Shown here one piece after another: positions 53,239 through 61,340 of a stretch of 64,000 nucleotides of DNA (position 1 is its first letter; every line of letters starts with the position of its first letter). The notes under the pieces were generated by a model, which had not been told where the DNA came from, did not search any database, and worked only from the letters and a program-made list of their open reading frames with translations. The DNA is from Burkholderia cepacia (GTDB lineage Bacteria > Pseudomonadota > Gammaproteobacteria > Burkholderiales > Burkholderiaceae): the NCBI RefSeq assembly GCF_001718835.1, contig NZ_CP013443.1, forward strand, positions 3,534,001 through 3,598,000. Direction: 5' to 3'. The translations under genes were made by a program, and so were the position numbers.

Positions 53239-54057
53239 ATGGATACGTCGCTTAACGCGCCTTTGGGCGCCCACGCCCCGTTCCCGTCGCAGCAGCCGTC
53301 GCCGGCCTGCGCCCCCGCCCCGTTGCCTTGCACGACTGCCGCCGGCCGCGATGCGCTCGCCGCGCGGATCACCGAACTGTCCGCCGCACTGTTCGCCGCC
53401 GACGAAGCGGCTCGCCGCCACCTGGCCGGCGAGTTGCACGACGGGCTCGGCGCCGAACTCACCGCCGCGCGTTTCGCGCTCGCGAACATCGACACCTGGC
53501 TGCCCGCCGACGCGCCCGAAGGCTGCCGTCGCGCGCTCGATCTCGCGCAGCGCGCGCTCGACGCCGCAACCGACGCGAATCGCCGGCTGATCGACGAGCG
53601 CGGCACGCCGGCGCTCGACGGCGGGCTCGTGCGCGCGCTGTCGGCCTGGATCGACACCCATGCGGCACGCACGGGCCTGCGCACCAGCTTCGTGTGCGCG
53701 GCCGATGCCCGCCTGACGCAGATCGCCGGCGCCGGCGCACTCGCGGTGTTCCGCGTCGCGCAGGAAGCGTTGTCGAACGTCGCGAAGCACGCCCGCGCGA
53801 CGTCCGTCGACGTGCGGATCGTCGCCGACGGCACGCATCTGTCGCTGAGCGTTGCCGACGACGGAATCGGTTTCGCGCGCGCGCACCGTCACGGCTACGG
53901 TCTCGCCGGCATGCGCGCCCGCTGCGAGGCGTTCGGCGGCAGCTTCGAACTGGCCTCGCCGGCCGCCGGCCGCGGCGCCCGGCTCGCCGCGCGGTTCGCG
54001 TGGGACGCGCTGTTCGCGGCGCCGGCAACGGCGCGCCGCGCCTTCCCGATTTCGTGA
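53239..54057 (+). CDS. Soluble NarL-type sensor histidine kinase
   Basis: Histidine kinase of 272 residues without any membrane segment. A short Pro/Ala-rich N-terminus is followed by a HisKA_3 domain with HLAGELHDGLGAELTAARFALANI, in which the His of HDGLG is the phosphorylation site. The ATP-binding domain has the N box in EALSNVAKHARATSV, then SVADDGIGFARAH and HGYGLAGMRARCEAFGG. The ATG follows GGGAGAG by four bases. With no sensory domain, the signal must come through a partner or the short N-terminus. The response regulator gene follows after seven bases. Confidence 0.9.
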   Translation: MDTSLNAPLGAHAPFPSQQPSPACAPAPLPCTTAAGRDALAARITELSAALFAADEAARRHLAGELHDGLGAELTAARFALANIDTWLPADAPEGCRRALDLAQRALDAATDANRRLIDERGTPALDGGLVRALSAWIDTHAARTGLRTSFVCAADARLTQIAGAGALAVFRVAQEALSNVAKHARATSVDVRIVADGTHLSLSVADDGIGFARAHRHGYGLAGMRARCEAFGGSFELASPAAGRGARLAARFAWDALFAAPATARRAFPIS

Positions 54058-54064
54058 GGTCGTC

Positions 54065-54721
54065 ATGAGCCTGAACATCCTGCTCGTGGACGATCACGCG
54101 ATCGTCCGGCAAGGGATCCGCCAGTTGCTGATCGACCGTGGCGTCGCGCGCGACGTCACCGAAGCCGAGAACGGCGGCGACGCCATGGCCGCCGTCGACA
54201 AACAGGAATTCGACGCGATCCTGCTCGACATTTCGCTGCCGGACACGAACGGCATCGAAGTGCTCAAGCGTCTCAAGCGCAAGCTGCCGCGCACGCCGGT
54301 GCTGATGTTCTCGATGTACCGCGAGGATCAGTACGCGGTACGCGCGCTGAAGGCCGGCGCCGCCGGCTACCTGTCGAAGACGGTCAACGCCGCGCAGATG
54401 ATCGGCGCGATCCAGCAGGTCGCGGCCGGCCGCAAGTACGTGAGCCCCGCGATGGCCGAGGCGCTCGCCGAATACGTGTCGTTCGAGAACGAGCCGCTGC
54501 CGCACGAGAAGCTGTCCGACCGCGAATACCAGACGCTCTGCATGCTCGCGTCGGGCAAGCGGCTCACCGACATCGCGAACACGCTGTCGCTGTCCGTGAA
54601 GACGGTGAGCGTGTACCGGTCGCGGCTGCTCGAGAAGATGCGGCTGTCGAACAATGCGGAACTCACGTTCTACGTGATGAGCAACCAGCTCGTCGACATG
54701 GCGCCCACGGCCGGCGCCTGA
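54065..54721 (+). CDS. NarL/FixJ-type response regulator
   Basis: Response regulator of 218 residues. The receiver domain has the acidic pair in LLVDDHAIVRQ, the phosphorylation Asp in ILLDISLPDTNG, and the Lys in GYLSKTVNAAQ. The C-terminal LuxR-type helix-turn-helix reads LSDREYQTLCMLASGKRLTDIANTLSLSVKTVSVYRSRLLEKMRLSNNAELTFY. It starts seven bases after the kinase gene, so the two form one operon and are very likely cognate partners. The target genes are unknown; GTTAC repeats upstream of the pair may be its binding sites. Confidence 0.94.
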   Translation: MSLNILLVDDHAIVRQGIRQLLIDRGVARDVTEAENGGDAMAAVDKQEFDAILLDISLPDTNGIEVLKRLKRKLPRTPVLMFSMYREDQYAVRALKAGAAGYLSKTVNAAQMIGAIQQVAAGRKYVSPAMAEALAEYVSFENEPLPHEKLSDREYQTLCMLASGKRLTDIANTLSLSVKTVSVYRSRLLEKMRLSNNAELTFYVMSNQLVDMAPTAGA

Positions 54722-54886
54722 TACGCGCGCCGGCACGCCGGCCGGCGTGCCCAAGCGCTTGTTTTGCCTGACGATCCCGCCGCCCGGTGCTGCACCGCGG
54801 CGAATCGTCTCGGCCAGATCGGTTAAAATTGCGGGTTTTCACTCAGTCAGCGCTACGCGCCCGCGCGCGCTGGCGATTCATCCGCA

Positions 54887-56293
54887 ATGTCTCTCTTCCG
54901 CAAGAAAAACGTCGATCGCATGATCGCCGGCGCGCATGCCGCCGGGCTCAAGAAAGCGCTCGGCGCGATCGACCTCACCTTCCTCGGCATCGGCGCGATC
55001 ATCGGCACCGGCATCTTCGTGCTGACCGGTACCGGCGCCGTGCAGGCCGGTCCCGCGCTGATGCTGTCGTTCGTGATCGCCGCGATCGCATGCGGCCTCG
55101 CGGCGCTGTCGTACGCGGAATTCGCGTCGACGATCCCCGTCGCCGGCTCGATCTACACGTACTCGTACGCGACGCTCGGCGAACTCGTCGCGTGGATCAT
55201 CGGCTGGGACCTGATGCTCGAATACGGCCTCGCGTCGTCGGCCGTGTCGGTCGGCTGGTCGGGCTACCTGCAGTCGCTGCTGCAGGGCTTCGGGCTGACG
55301 CTGCCGACCGTGCTGACGGCCGCGCCCGGCGCGGTGCCGGGTGTCGTCACGTGGTTCAACCTGCCCGCGTTCCTCGTGATGATCGTGATCACCACGCTGC
55401 TGTCGATCGGCATCCGCGAGTCGACCCGCATCAACAACATCATGGTGTTCATCAAGGTGTCGGTCGTGCTGCTCGTGATCGCGGTCGGCCTGTTCCACGT
55501 GACGCCCGCGAACTGGCAGCCGTTCATGCCGCACGGCTGGAACGGCGTGTTCGGCGCCGCGGCCGTGATGTTCTTCGCGTTCATCGGTTTCGACGCGGTG
55601 TCGTCGGCGGCCGAGGAAGTGAAGAATCCGAAACGCGACCTGCCGATCGGCATCATCGCGTCGCTCGCGGTGTGCGCGGTGCTGTACGTGACGGTCGCCG
55701 CGGTCGCGACCGGCATCGTGCCGTCGGCCCGGTACGCGAACATCTCGCACCCGATCTCGTATGCGCTGCAGGTTGCCGGCGAGACCTGGGTGGCGGGCTT
55801 CATCGATCTCGGCGCCGTGCTCGGCATGCTGACCGTGATCCTCGTGATGAGCTACGGCCAGACGCGCGTGATCTTCGCGATGTCGCGCGACGGGCTGCTG
55901 CCGGCGACGCTGTCGCGCGTGCACCCGCGCTACGCGACGCCGTTCCTGACGACCTGGCTCGTCGGCCTGTTCTTCGGGCTGATCGCCGCACTCGTGCCGC
56001 TCAACGTGCTCGCCGAGCTGATCAACATCGGCACGCTCGCGGCGTTCTCGATGGTGTCGATCGCGGTGCTCGTGCTGCGCCGCACGCACCCCGACCTGCC
56101 GCGCGCGTTCCGCTGCCCCGGCGTGCCGGTCGTGCCGATCCTCGCGGTCGCATCGTGCCTGTTCCTGATGCTGAACCTGCAGCCGATCACGTGGGCCGCG
56201 TTCGGCATCTGGCTCGTGATCGGCCTCGTGATCTACTTCCTGTACTCGCGTCACCACTCGAAGCTCGCGCACGGTCGCCACGACGCGCATTGA
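54887..56293 (+). CDS. APC family amino acid permease (cationic amino acid type)
   Basis: Inner-membrane permease of 468 residues with 12 or more predicted segments. The first helix holds the substrate-binding motif GIGAIIGTGIFVLTGTGAVQAGPALMLSFVIAAIACGLAALSYAEFAS. Helix 6 has AAVMFFAFIGFDAVSSAAEEVKNPKRDLPIGI. Both are characteristic of the CAT/YfnA branch of the amino acid-polyamine-organocation superfamily. Likely substrates are cationic or branched amino acids. It is a single gene, with two strong hairpins following it. Confidence 0.9.
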   Translation: MSLFRKKNVDRMIAGAHAAGLKKALGAIDLTFLGIGAIIGTGIFVLTGTGAVQAGPALMLSFVIAAIACGLAALSYAEFASTIPVAGSIYTYSYATLGELVAWIIGWDLMLEYGLASSAVSVGWSGYLQSLLQGFGLTLPTVLTAAPGAVPGVVTWFNLPAFLVMIVITTLLSIGIRESTRINNIMVFIKVSVVLLVIAVGLFHVTPANWQPFMPHGWNGVFGAAAVMFFAFIGFDAVSSAAEEVKNPKRDLPIGIIASLAVCAVLYVTVAAVATGIVPSARYANISHPISYALQVAGETWVAGFIDLGAVLGMLTVILVMSYGQTRVIFAMSRDGLLPATLSRVHPRYATPFLTTWLVGLFFGLIAALVPLNVLAELINIGTLAAFSMVSIAVLVLRRTHPDLPRAFRCPGVPVVPILAVASCLFLMLNLQPITWAAFGIWLVIGLVIYFLYSRHHSKLAHGRHDAH

Positions 56294-56299
56294 GCGCCG

Positions 56300-56361
56300 C
56301 CGCTGCGCGCGAGCGCCGCGCGCAGCGGTGCGACGCCCAGCAGGGCCGGATGCCGGCCCTG
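56300..56361 (+). terminator. Two hairpins after the amino acid permease gene
   Basis: CCGCTGCGCGC (56300-56310) pairs with GCGCGCAGCGG (56318-56328), and CAGGGCCGG (56341-56349) pairs with CCGGCCCTG (56353-56361). The stems are 11 and 9 pairs long and perfect, and lie just after the permease stop. Only a weak C/T tract follows. Confidence 0.55.
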
Positions 56362-56867
56362 CGCACTTCTTCGCCCTTCCTCCCAGGCACCCGCCGCACC
56401 GTGCACGGCGGGCTCATTTCCGCGGAACCGGCAACGATCCGCACACCGGTTCAATTCTTCGTCCAGCGGTCCCAATGCAGTCGGATTCAATACATTTCAA
56501 TTAATCAATCGACGCATCGTGCACTCTGACCAAATTACAAAGAAATGAAAAAATAATCGGCGGATCGACATTGACCTATTTCAACCGCGAAACTAGTATT
56601 CAGAACGATCATCGTTGCCATCCGGCCTTTCTCCACGGAAGCGCCGAGCAGCTGCGCACATCACGCGGCATCACGAGAACGATATTGTGGAGACAGCTTT
56701 CGGATCATTCCCATTCGCACCGCCGTTCCCGCGGCGAGATTTTCACGCCCCATTAACCGGCTTGCACAAAACCGGATAATTCGCTTGCCTGACTGTATTG
56801 AATTGCCTCCGTTTGGAGGCATAGTGCGGCACTGTCCGAAGTTCAACAAGAACCAGAGAGGTCTGTC
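56362..56867. other. AT-rich upstream region of the two-repeat protein
   Basis: About 500 bases, much of it AT-richer than the rest of the window. It contains a plus-strand promoter candidate at 56571-56599 and a small perfect hairpin (GCCTCC, loop GTTT, GGAGGC) at 56805-56820, about 48 bases before the next start codon. A frame of 61 codons at 56571 lacks a ribosome site and is not called. Confidence 0.5.
56571..56599 (+). promoter_or_regulatory. Sigma-70 type promoter upstream of the two-repeat protein
   Basis: TTGACC (5/6 to TTGACA), a 17-base spacer and TAGTAT (4/6 to TATAAT), on the plus strand 268 bases before the start codon at 56868. If used, it gives a leader of about 260 bases with the 56805 hairpin near its end. 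A weaker alternative is TTAACC at 56753 with GATAAT at 56775. Confidence 0.5.
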
Positions 56868-57371
56868 ATGAGCAATACATTGGTCAACGTCACGGCGAAG
56901 GTCGAAATCAGCGCGGCAAATGCCAAAATCGCCGAACTCAAGGATTTTCAGAGCCGGAACTGGGCGATCGGGCTGAACGGGGATACGCTGGCCCCGGATA
57001 GCTTCCTATCCTTCTTCACCGAACGCAACCTGCCGTTCAGCTACTACGTCCGCGCGCGTGGCGTCTCGGTCGGCGAGCCGAGCGCATACCAGGCGAACAT
57101 CGAGACGCTGACGCAGCACATCGCCGCGATTCGCGCGTCGGAAGCGCTCGCCGTCGGCGCAACGATCCGCGAGCTCGAGCTGTACAAGTCGCGGAACTGG
57201 GCGATCGGCCTGAACGGCACGACGCTGCAGCCGGACAATTTCCTGCCGTTCTTCGGCACCCGTTCCGTGCCGTTCGAGTATTACGTGCGCAGCGGCGGCG
57301 TCGAGCTTGGCTCGCCGAACGCGTACGACAACAACATCCGCAACCTCCAACAGTACCTGAGCGCGCTGTGA
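56868..57371 (+). CDS. Unrecognised two-repeat cytoplasmic protein
   Basis: Protein of 167 residues that I do not recognise. It is made of two tandem repeats of 68 residues: 21-88 and 100-167, offset by 79. Both carry SRNWAIGLNG, then a PD-F-L-FF segment, a PF-YYVR segment, a G-P-AY segment and a closing amphipathic helix. There is no cysteine, signal peptide or membrane segment. The ribosome site AGAGAGG lies 7 bases before the ATG. The flanks are AT-rich upstream and an ordinary xdhC gene downstream. The repeated single-domain form suggests a dimer-like binding fold, but no function can be assigned. Confidence 0.82.
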   Translation: MSNTLVNVTAKVEISAANAKIAELKDFQSRNWAIGLNGDTLAPDSFLSFFTERNLPFSYYVRARGVSVGEPSAYQANIETLTQHIAAIRASEALAVGATIRELELYKSRNWAIGLNGTTLQPDNFLPFFGTRSVPFEYYVRSGGVELGSPNAYDNNIRNLQQYLSAL

Positions 57372-57639
57372 CGCAGCGTCCCGCCGGGTTCTCGCGCCTG
57401 CCCGGCGGGTGAATCGGCGCCGTCCCGCTGAAGTCGGCCGGGACGGCGCGCATTCGGGGCGCATACACCCTGCGTCGCCTCAGCGGTCGCCCGGTATTCG
57501 GGTGTCCCATTGCTTCGCACATCCCTCCTTTTCCGCCGAGCCCATCCACCCGGCGCCTGCACGCCTGCGCGCGGCGGTTCATAATCGCGCCATCGAACGG
57601 CGGCCCGCATCGGCGGGCGCGCCCGGCAACAGGAAGAAG

Positions 57640-58668
57640 ATGATGGAAAGCGTCGATCTCGATGTATTGAAATCCAGCGCGCGCTGGCTCGAAGAAGGCC
57701 GCCGCGTGCTGCTCGTGACGGTCGTGAAGACCTGGGGCTCGTCGCCGCGTCCCGAAGGCGCGATGCTCGCGGTGCGCGAGGACGGGCTCGTGGTCGGTTC
57801 CGTGTCCGGCGGGTGTATCGAGGACGACCTGATCGCCCGCGTGCATGCGAGCGGCATCGCGGCCGACGCGCGCCCGGAAGCGCTCAAGTACGGCGTGACG
57901 GCCGAGGAAGCGCATCGCTTCGGGCTGCCTTGCGGCGGCACGATCCAGCTCGTGCTCGAGCCGCTCACGCGCGACAGCGGGATTGCCGCGCTGTGCGCGG
58001 AAGTCGAGGCCGGGCGCCTCGTCACACGCACGATGACGCTGGCGACGGGCCGCGCATCGCTGTCGCCCGCGCAGGCCGCCGACGGGCTCGCGTTCGACGG
58101 CGAGCGGCTCGTGACGATCCACGGGCCGCGCTACCGGATGCTCGTGATCGGCGCCGGCCAGTTGTCGCGCTATCTGTGCCAGATCGCGGTCGGGCTCGAC
58201 TACCAGGTGACGGTGTGCGATCCGCGCGAGGAATACACCGATGCGTGGGACGTGCCGGGCACGCGCGTCGTGCACACGATGCCCGACGATACGGTGCTCG
58301 ACATGAACCTCGATGCGCGTTCGGCCGTGATTGCACTGACGCACGATCCGAAGCTCGACGATCTCGCGCTGATGGAGGCGCTGAAGACGCCCGCGTTCTA
58401 CGTGGGCGCGCTCGGCTCGCGGCGCAACAACGCGGCGCGGCGCGAGCGGCTGCGCGAATTCGATCTGAGCGAAGCGGAACTGGCCCGGCTGCACGGGCCG
58501 GCCGGCATCTACATCGGCAGCCGGACGCCGCCGGAAATCGCGATCTCGATCCTCGCCGAGATCACCGCCGCGAAGAATCACGTGTCGCTGCCGACGATCC
58601 TGCAGGTCGAAGGCGCGAAGGCCGCGCGGGAGATCGCCGCGCGCGGCGGCGAGGCCTGCGGCATCTGA
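57640..58668 (+). CDS. XdhC/CoxI family protein
   Basis: Protein of 342 residues that in its family inserts or matures the molybdenum cofactor of xanthine dehydrogenase or CO dehydrogenase type enzymes. The N-terminal XdhC/CoxI domain has VTVVKTWGSSPRPEGAMLAVREDGLVVGSVSGGCIEDDL and the LPCGGTIQLVLEPL motif. The C-terminal Rossmann domain has MLVIGAGQLSRYLCQIAVGLDYQVTVCDPREEY and the VGALGSRRNNAARRERL block. Two adjacent ATGs (57640 and 57643) follow AGGAAG and either may be used. No xdhA, xdhB or other molybdo-enzyme gene is nearby, so its client lies elsewhere. Confidence 0.9.
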   Translation: MMESVDLDVLKSSARWLEEGRRVLLVTVVKTWGSSPRPEGAMLAVREDGLVVGSVSGGCIEDDLIARVHASGIAADARPEALKYGVTAEEAHRFGLPCGGTIQLVLEPLTRDSGIAALCAEVEAGRLVTRTMTLATGRASLSPAQAADGLAFDGERLVTIHGPRYRMLVIGAGQLSRYLCQIAVGLDYQVTVCDPREEYTDAWDVPGTRVVHTMPDDTVLDMNLDARSAVIALTHDPKLDDLALMEALKTPAFYVGALGSRRNNAARRERLREFDLSEAELARLHGPAGIYIGSRTPPEIAISILAEITAAKNHVSLPTILQVEGAKAAREIAARGGEACGI

Positions 58669-58698
58669 GCCGCGGCCCCCGCGGCGCCAAACGAGCCT

Positions 58699-59433
58699 CT
58701 AGACGAGCCCCGCGACGAGCGCCGCGGCGACCGAACCGACCACCAGCACGACGCCGACCGTACGGCGCTTGTTCAGCTCGGTCCACAGCAGCACGCCGGT
58801 CAGCGACAGCAGGATCAGCGAGCCCGCGATCGTATCCATCAGCAGCACCCAGCCGAGATTCATCCCGACGCCGCGATGCAGGTTGTTCAGCGTCGTCAGG
58901 AACGAGTTGCCCGTACGCTTCACCGAGACATAGCCGTTGCCGACCCAGTATTCGGCCTGCAGGTTCTGGTGCGGGCCGAACAGGCCGAACTGCCAGTGCT
59001 CCGGCTGCATCACGCGCTTGTCGCCCCACGCAACGGGCTGCGCGGCGTCCTTGCGCACGCGCCCCGGCTTGCCGTCGAAATTCAGCTCGCGCTGCAGCCA
59101 CTTCGTCATCGCGGCAGGCGTCTTCGGCACCGGATCCGGCAGCGCGATCTGCATCTCCTCGACCTGCGGCTCGCCTGTCGAAATCTTCAGCGGCGGCGCG
59201 CGGTGGTTGAGCAGCACGCCCGTCACGCCGAACAGCAGCCCGAGCACCGCGCCCCACAGCCCGACCCAGCCGTGCACCTTGCGCAGCCACTTGATGAAGG
59301 TCGCGCGGCGCGAACGCTGGCGGCGCGCGGCCCGTTCGTCGTCGCTCAGCGGGCGGGCCGCCGGGTGCAGCACGGTGACGCCGGCACGGGGCGTACCCGC
59401 TTGGGGCGTATCGATCGTTTCGGGCGCGTTCAC
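58699..59433 (-). CDS. PepSY-associated transmembrane protein
   Basis: Inner-membrane protein of 244 residues with PepSY-associated helices. The first membrane segment is IKWLRKVHGWVGLWGAVLGLLFGVTGVLLNHR, with the HGWVGL motif of the family. A periplasmic part of about 100 residues follows, with a W-rich segment (EHWQFGLFGPHQNLQAEYWVGNGYVSV). Two further helices are near the C-terminus (GSLILLSLTGVLLWTELNKRR and VVLVVGSVAAALVAGLV). A Fur-like box and a strong leader hairpin lie upstream, so iron control is likely. Family members are thought to act in iron or siderophore reduction, which is not proven for this gene. Confidence 0.88.
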   Translation of the reverse strand: MNAPETIDTPQAGTPRAGVTVLHPAARPLSDDERAARRQRSRRATFIKWLRKVHGWVGLWGAVLGLLFGVTGVLLNHRAPPLKISTGEPQVEEMQIALPDPVPKTPAAMTKWLQRELNFDGKPGRVRKDAAQPVAWGDKRVMQPEHWQFGLFGPHQNLQAEYWVGNGYVSVKRTGNSFLTTLNNLHRGVGMNLGWVLLMDTIAGSLILLSLTGVLLWTELNKRRTVGVVLVVGSVAAALVAGLV

Positions 59434-59460
59434 GCGAAAGGTTCCATTCGTTCAAAACAA

Positions 59461-59491
59461 CGGGCGGCGCGCAAAGCGTGCGCGCCGCCCG
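59461..59491 (-). terminator. Perfect 12-pair hairpin in the PepSY gene leader
   Basis: CGGGCGGCGCGC pairs perfectly with GCGCGCCGCCCG around a 7-base loop, and on the minus strand TTGTTTTG follows. It lies between the Fur-like box and the PepSY start codon. It could end read-through from the flagellar genes or act as an attenuator for the PepSY transcript. Confidence 0.6.
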
Positions 59492-59504
59492 GGTAGCATG
59501 AAAA

Positions 59505-59519
59505 TGAGAATGGATATCA
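59505..59519 (-). promoter_or_regulatory. Fur box upstream of the PepSY gene
   Basis: TGAGAAT-G-GATATCA matches the 7-1-7 Fur pattern TGATAAT-N-ATTATCA at 6/7 and 5/7, in an AT-rich patch (AAAATGAGAATGG and ATATCATTACAT) within GC-rich DNA. It lies 72 bases before the PepSY start. Repression under iron-replete conditions is inferred. Confidence 0.65.
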
Positions 59520-59604
59520 TTACATAAATTGAGGCGGGGCTCAATCGGCGAGCCCGTGCAGGCCAGGGCCTGTTCACGCTAATAACAGGCTTGCGCTGGC
59601 CGCG

Positions 59605-59922
59605 TCAGCGCAGCGGCGGCAGCGGAAAGTCAGGCGGCGCGCCGCCCGCCCCTGCGTCGGCGCGCTCGAGCGCGTACAGCCATGCGAGCAGATCCGCGAC
59701 CGCCTGGTAGAGCTGCGGCGGAATCCGGTCGTCGAGGTCGACCTGCATCAGCAGCGACACCATCTCCGGCGCCGTATGCACGTACAAGCCCGCATCGTGC
59801 GCGCGCGCGACGATCATCTCGGCGAGCACGCCGTAGCCCTTCGCGACCACGCGCGGTGCCGCATCGCCCCCCTTCGGATCGTAGACGAGCGCGGCCGCGC
59901 GCTTGCGGGACGATCCGCTCAT
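59605..59922 (-). CDS. fhlB: FhlB, C-terminal FlhB-like export protein
   Basis: Small protein of 105 residues that matches the cytoplasmic C-terminal domain of FlhB without the membrane part. The segment KRAAALVYDPKGGDAAPRVVAKGYGVLAEMIVARAHDAGLYVHTAPEMVSLLMQVDLDDRIPPQLYQAVADLLAWLY resembles FlhBc, but the autocleavage NPTH site is replaced (VYDPKGG). Such proteins can substitute for the FlhB tail in export switching. It overlaps the fliK stop by four bases, so the two are coupled, in keeping with a joint role in hook-length control. Confidence 0.88.
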   Translation of the reverse strand: MSGSSRKRAAALVYDPKGGDAAPRVVAKGYGVLAEMIVARAHDAGLYVHTAPEMVSLLMQVDLDDRIPPQLYQAVADLLAWLYALERADAGAGGAPPDFPLPPLR

Positions 59923-61262
59923 CGCGCGCCTCCGTCGTCGGCGCCGCCGCCGCGCACATAGGCAGCCGCGGCCGCCTTCGCGGCGACCGCGTCGAAGCCG
60001 TCCGGGCCGTCGTCGACCGCGCGGATCGACAATCCTCCCACCCGCAGCCCCGACACCTCGAGCCGCTGCCGCAGCGCGGCCTCGTGCCGTGCGAGCCGGC
60101 CGGCGCCGATCTCGTTCGCGCGCAGCCGCGCGACGAGCTGTTCGCCGTTCAGCACCAGTTCCGCGTCGACCGTGCCGAGCGACGGCAACGTCAGCGTCAG
60201 GCGCGTGCGCCACGCGATGCCGTCGCCCGGGCCGTCGTCGCCGCGCGGCGCGCGGCTGCCCGGATCGTCCGGCTCGATCGTCCAGTCGAGCCGCGCGCCG
60301 GGCCATGCCTCGCCCGTCCAGCGGAACTGGTCGGTGGCGAGTGCGTCGAGCTGCTGCCTGACGAGCGGCACGGCGGCCGGATGCACGGTCACCGGCGCCG
60401 CGCCCTGCGCGTCGGACGACGCAGCGTCGGCCAGCGCGGCGCGCGCGGGGGTCCAGCGGGAATCGGCGGTTTCGGGGCGCGCGTCGGCGGCGCCGGCGCC
60501 GCGCGCGTGCACCGCGTCGGGCCCGAGAAAGTCGTGCGCGGGCGCGCGCGGCGGCGCGCCGGCCGGCGTGCCCTGCCCCGGCGTCTGCTGGGCCGCCGCG
60601 CGAGGCGCGGGCGACGGCAGCGGCAAGCGGGCGTCGAGCAGGTCGTCGAGCACGCTGTCGGCCGCCGGCGGATGCGCGTCGGCGGGCGCGAGCAGGCGCG
60701 CCTGCGGCTCGCGCATCAGCGCCGCGAGCGGCCGCTGGCCGGCCAGCCACTGCGCCAGATGGGATTCGTAGAAAAGACCGCTTTCGCTCACGGCCTGCGC
60801 GAGCGCGGTGCGCAGCGCCGCGACCGGCGGCGCGGCCGACGCATCGCGCACCGCCTGCGCGGACGATGCGGCCTGGCCGGACGGGAGCGCCGCCTGGCGC
60901 GCCGCGTCCGGTGGCACGGCCGCGCGCGCGCCGCCCGGCGCCTGCGCCGCCGGATCAGCCAGCAGCACGGTCGGATCGGCGAGCAGCGGCGTGCGGCCGA
61001 CGACCGCCGGCGTCGCGTCGCCGCCGAAACGGGAGATCGCGTCGAGCACGCGCCCGACATCGGACAGCGCCGTCTGCGCGGACGCTTGCGGGATCGACGC
61101 CGCAGGCGGCACCGGCGGCGCCGGCGCCGCGGAGGCGCCGGTGGCCTGCGCACCGACCTGCGCCGCCGCCCCGCCGCCGGACGGGGGCGACACGACGCCG
61201 GTCAGCAGGCTGTCGAGGCGGCTCGCCAGCAGCGCGGCCGCAACGGAGTCGATACCGGTCAT
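59919..61262 (-). CDS. fliK: Flagellar hook-length control protein FliK
   Basis: Secreted ruler protein of 447 residues that measures hook length and triggers the export switch to late substrates. The first 300 residues are low-complexity, rich in Ala, Pro and Asp, as in other FliK proteins. The folded C-terminal FliK domain is visible at about residues 315-420: LDWTIEPDDPGSRAP, then IAWRTRLTLTLPSLGTVDAELVLNGEQLVARLRANE, the key part for contact with FlhB. The start at 61262 is the Met of MTGIDSVAAALLASRLDSLL. It is followed by fhlB with a four-base overlap. Confidence 0.88.
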   Translation of the reverse strand: MTGIDSVAAALLASRLDSLLTGVVSPPSGGGAAAQVGAQATGASAAPAPPVPPAASIPQASAQTALSDVGRVLDAISRFGGDATPAVVGRTPLLADPTVLLADPAAQAPGGARAAVPPDAARQAALPSGQAASSAQAVRDASAAPPVAALRTALAQAVSESGLFYESHLAQWLAGQRPLAALMREPQARLLAPADAHPPAADSVLDDLLDARLPLPSPAPRAAAQQTPGQGTPAGAPPRAPAHDFLGPDAVHARGAGAADARPETADSRWTPARAALADAASSDAQGAAPVTVHPAAVPLVRQQLDALATDQFRWTGEAWPGARLDWTIEPDDPGSRAPRGDDGPGDGIAWRTRLTLTLPSLGTVDAELVLNGEQLVARLRANEIGAGRLARHEAALRQRLEVSGLRVGGLSIRAVDDGPDGFDAVAAKAAAAAYVRGGGADDGGAR

Positions 61263-61340
61263 GATCGGAGCCTGCTCACCTATGCAACATCGATGCGAAT
61301 TCGGAAACCGGCGGCGCCGGGCGCGGCGCAACCCGCGCCG

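Noticed and set aside
56571..56756. A 61-codon frame in the AT-rich leader of the repeat protein
   Set aside because: It starts inside the predicted -35 element, lacks a ribosome site and has no recognisable features.
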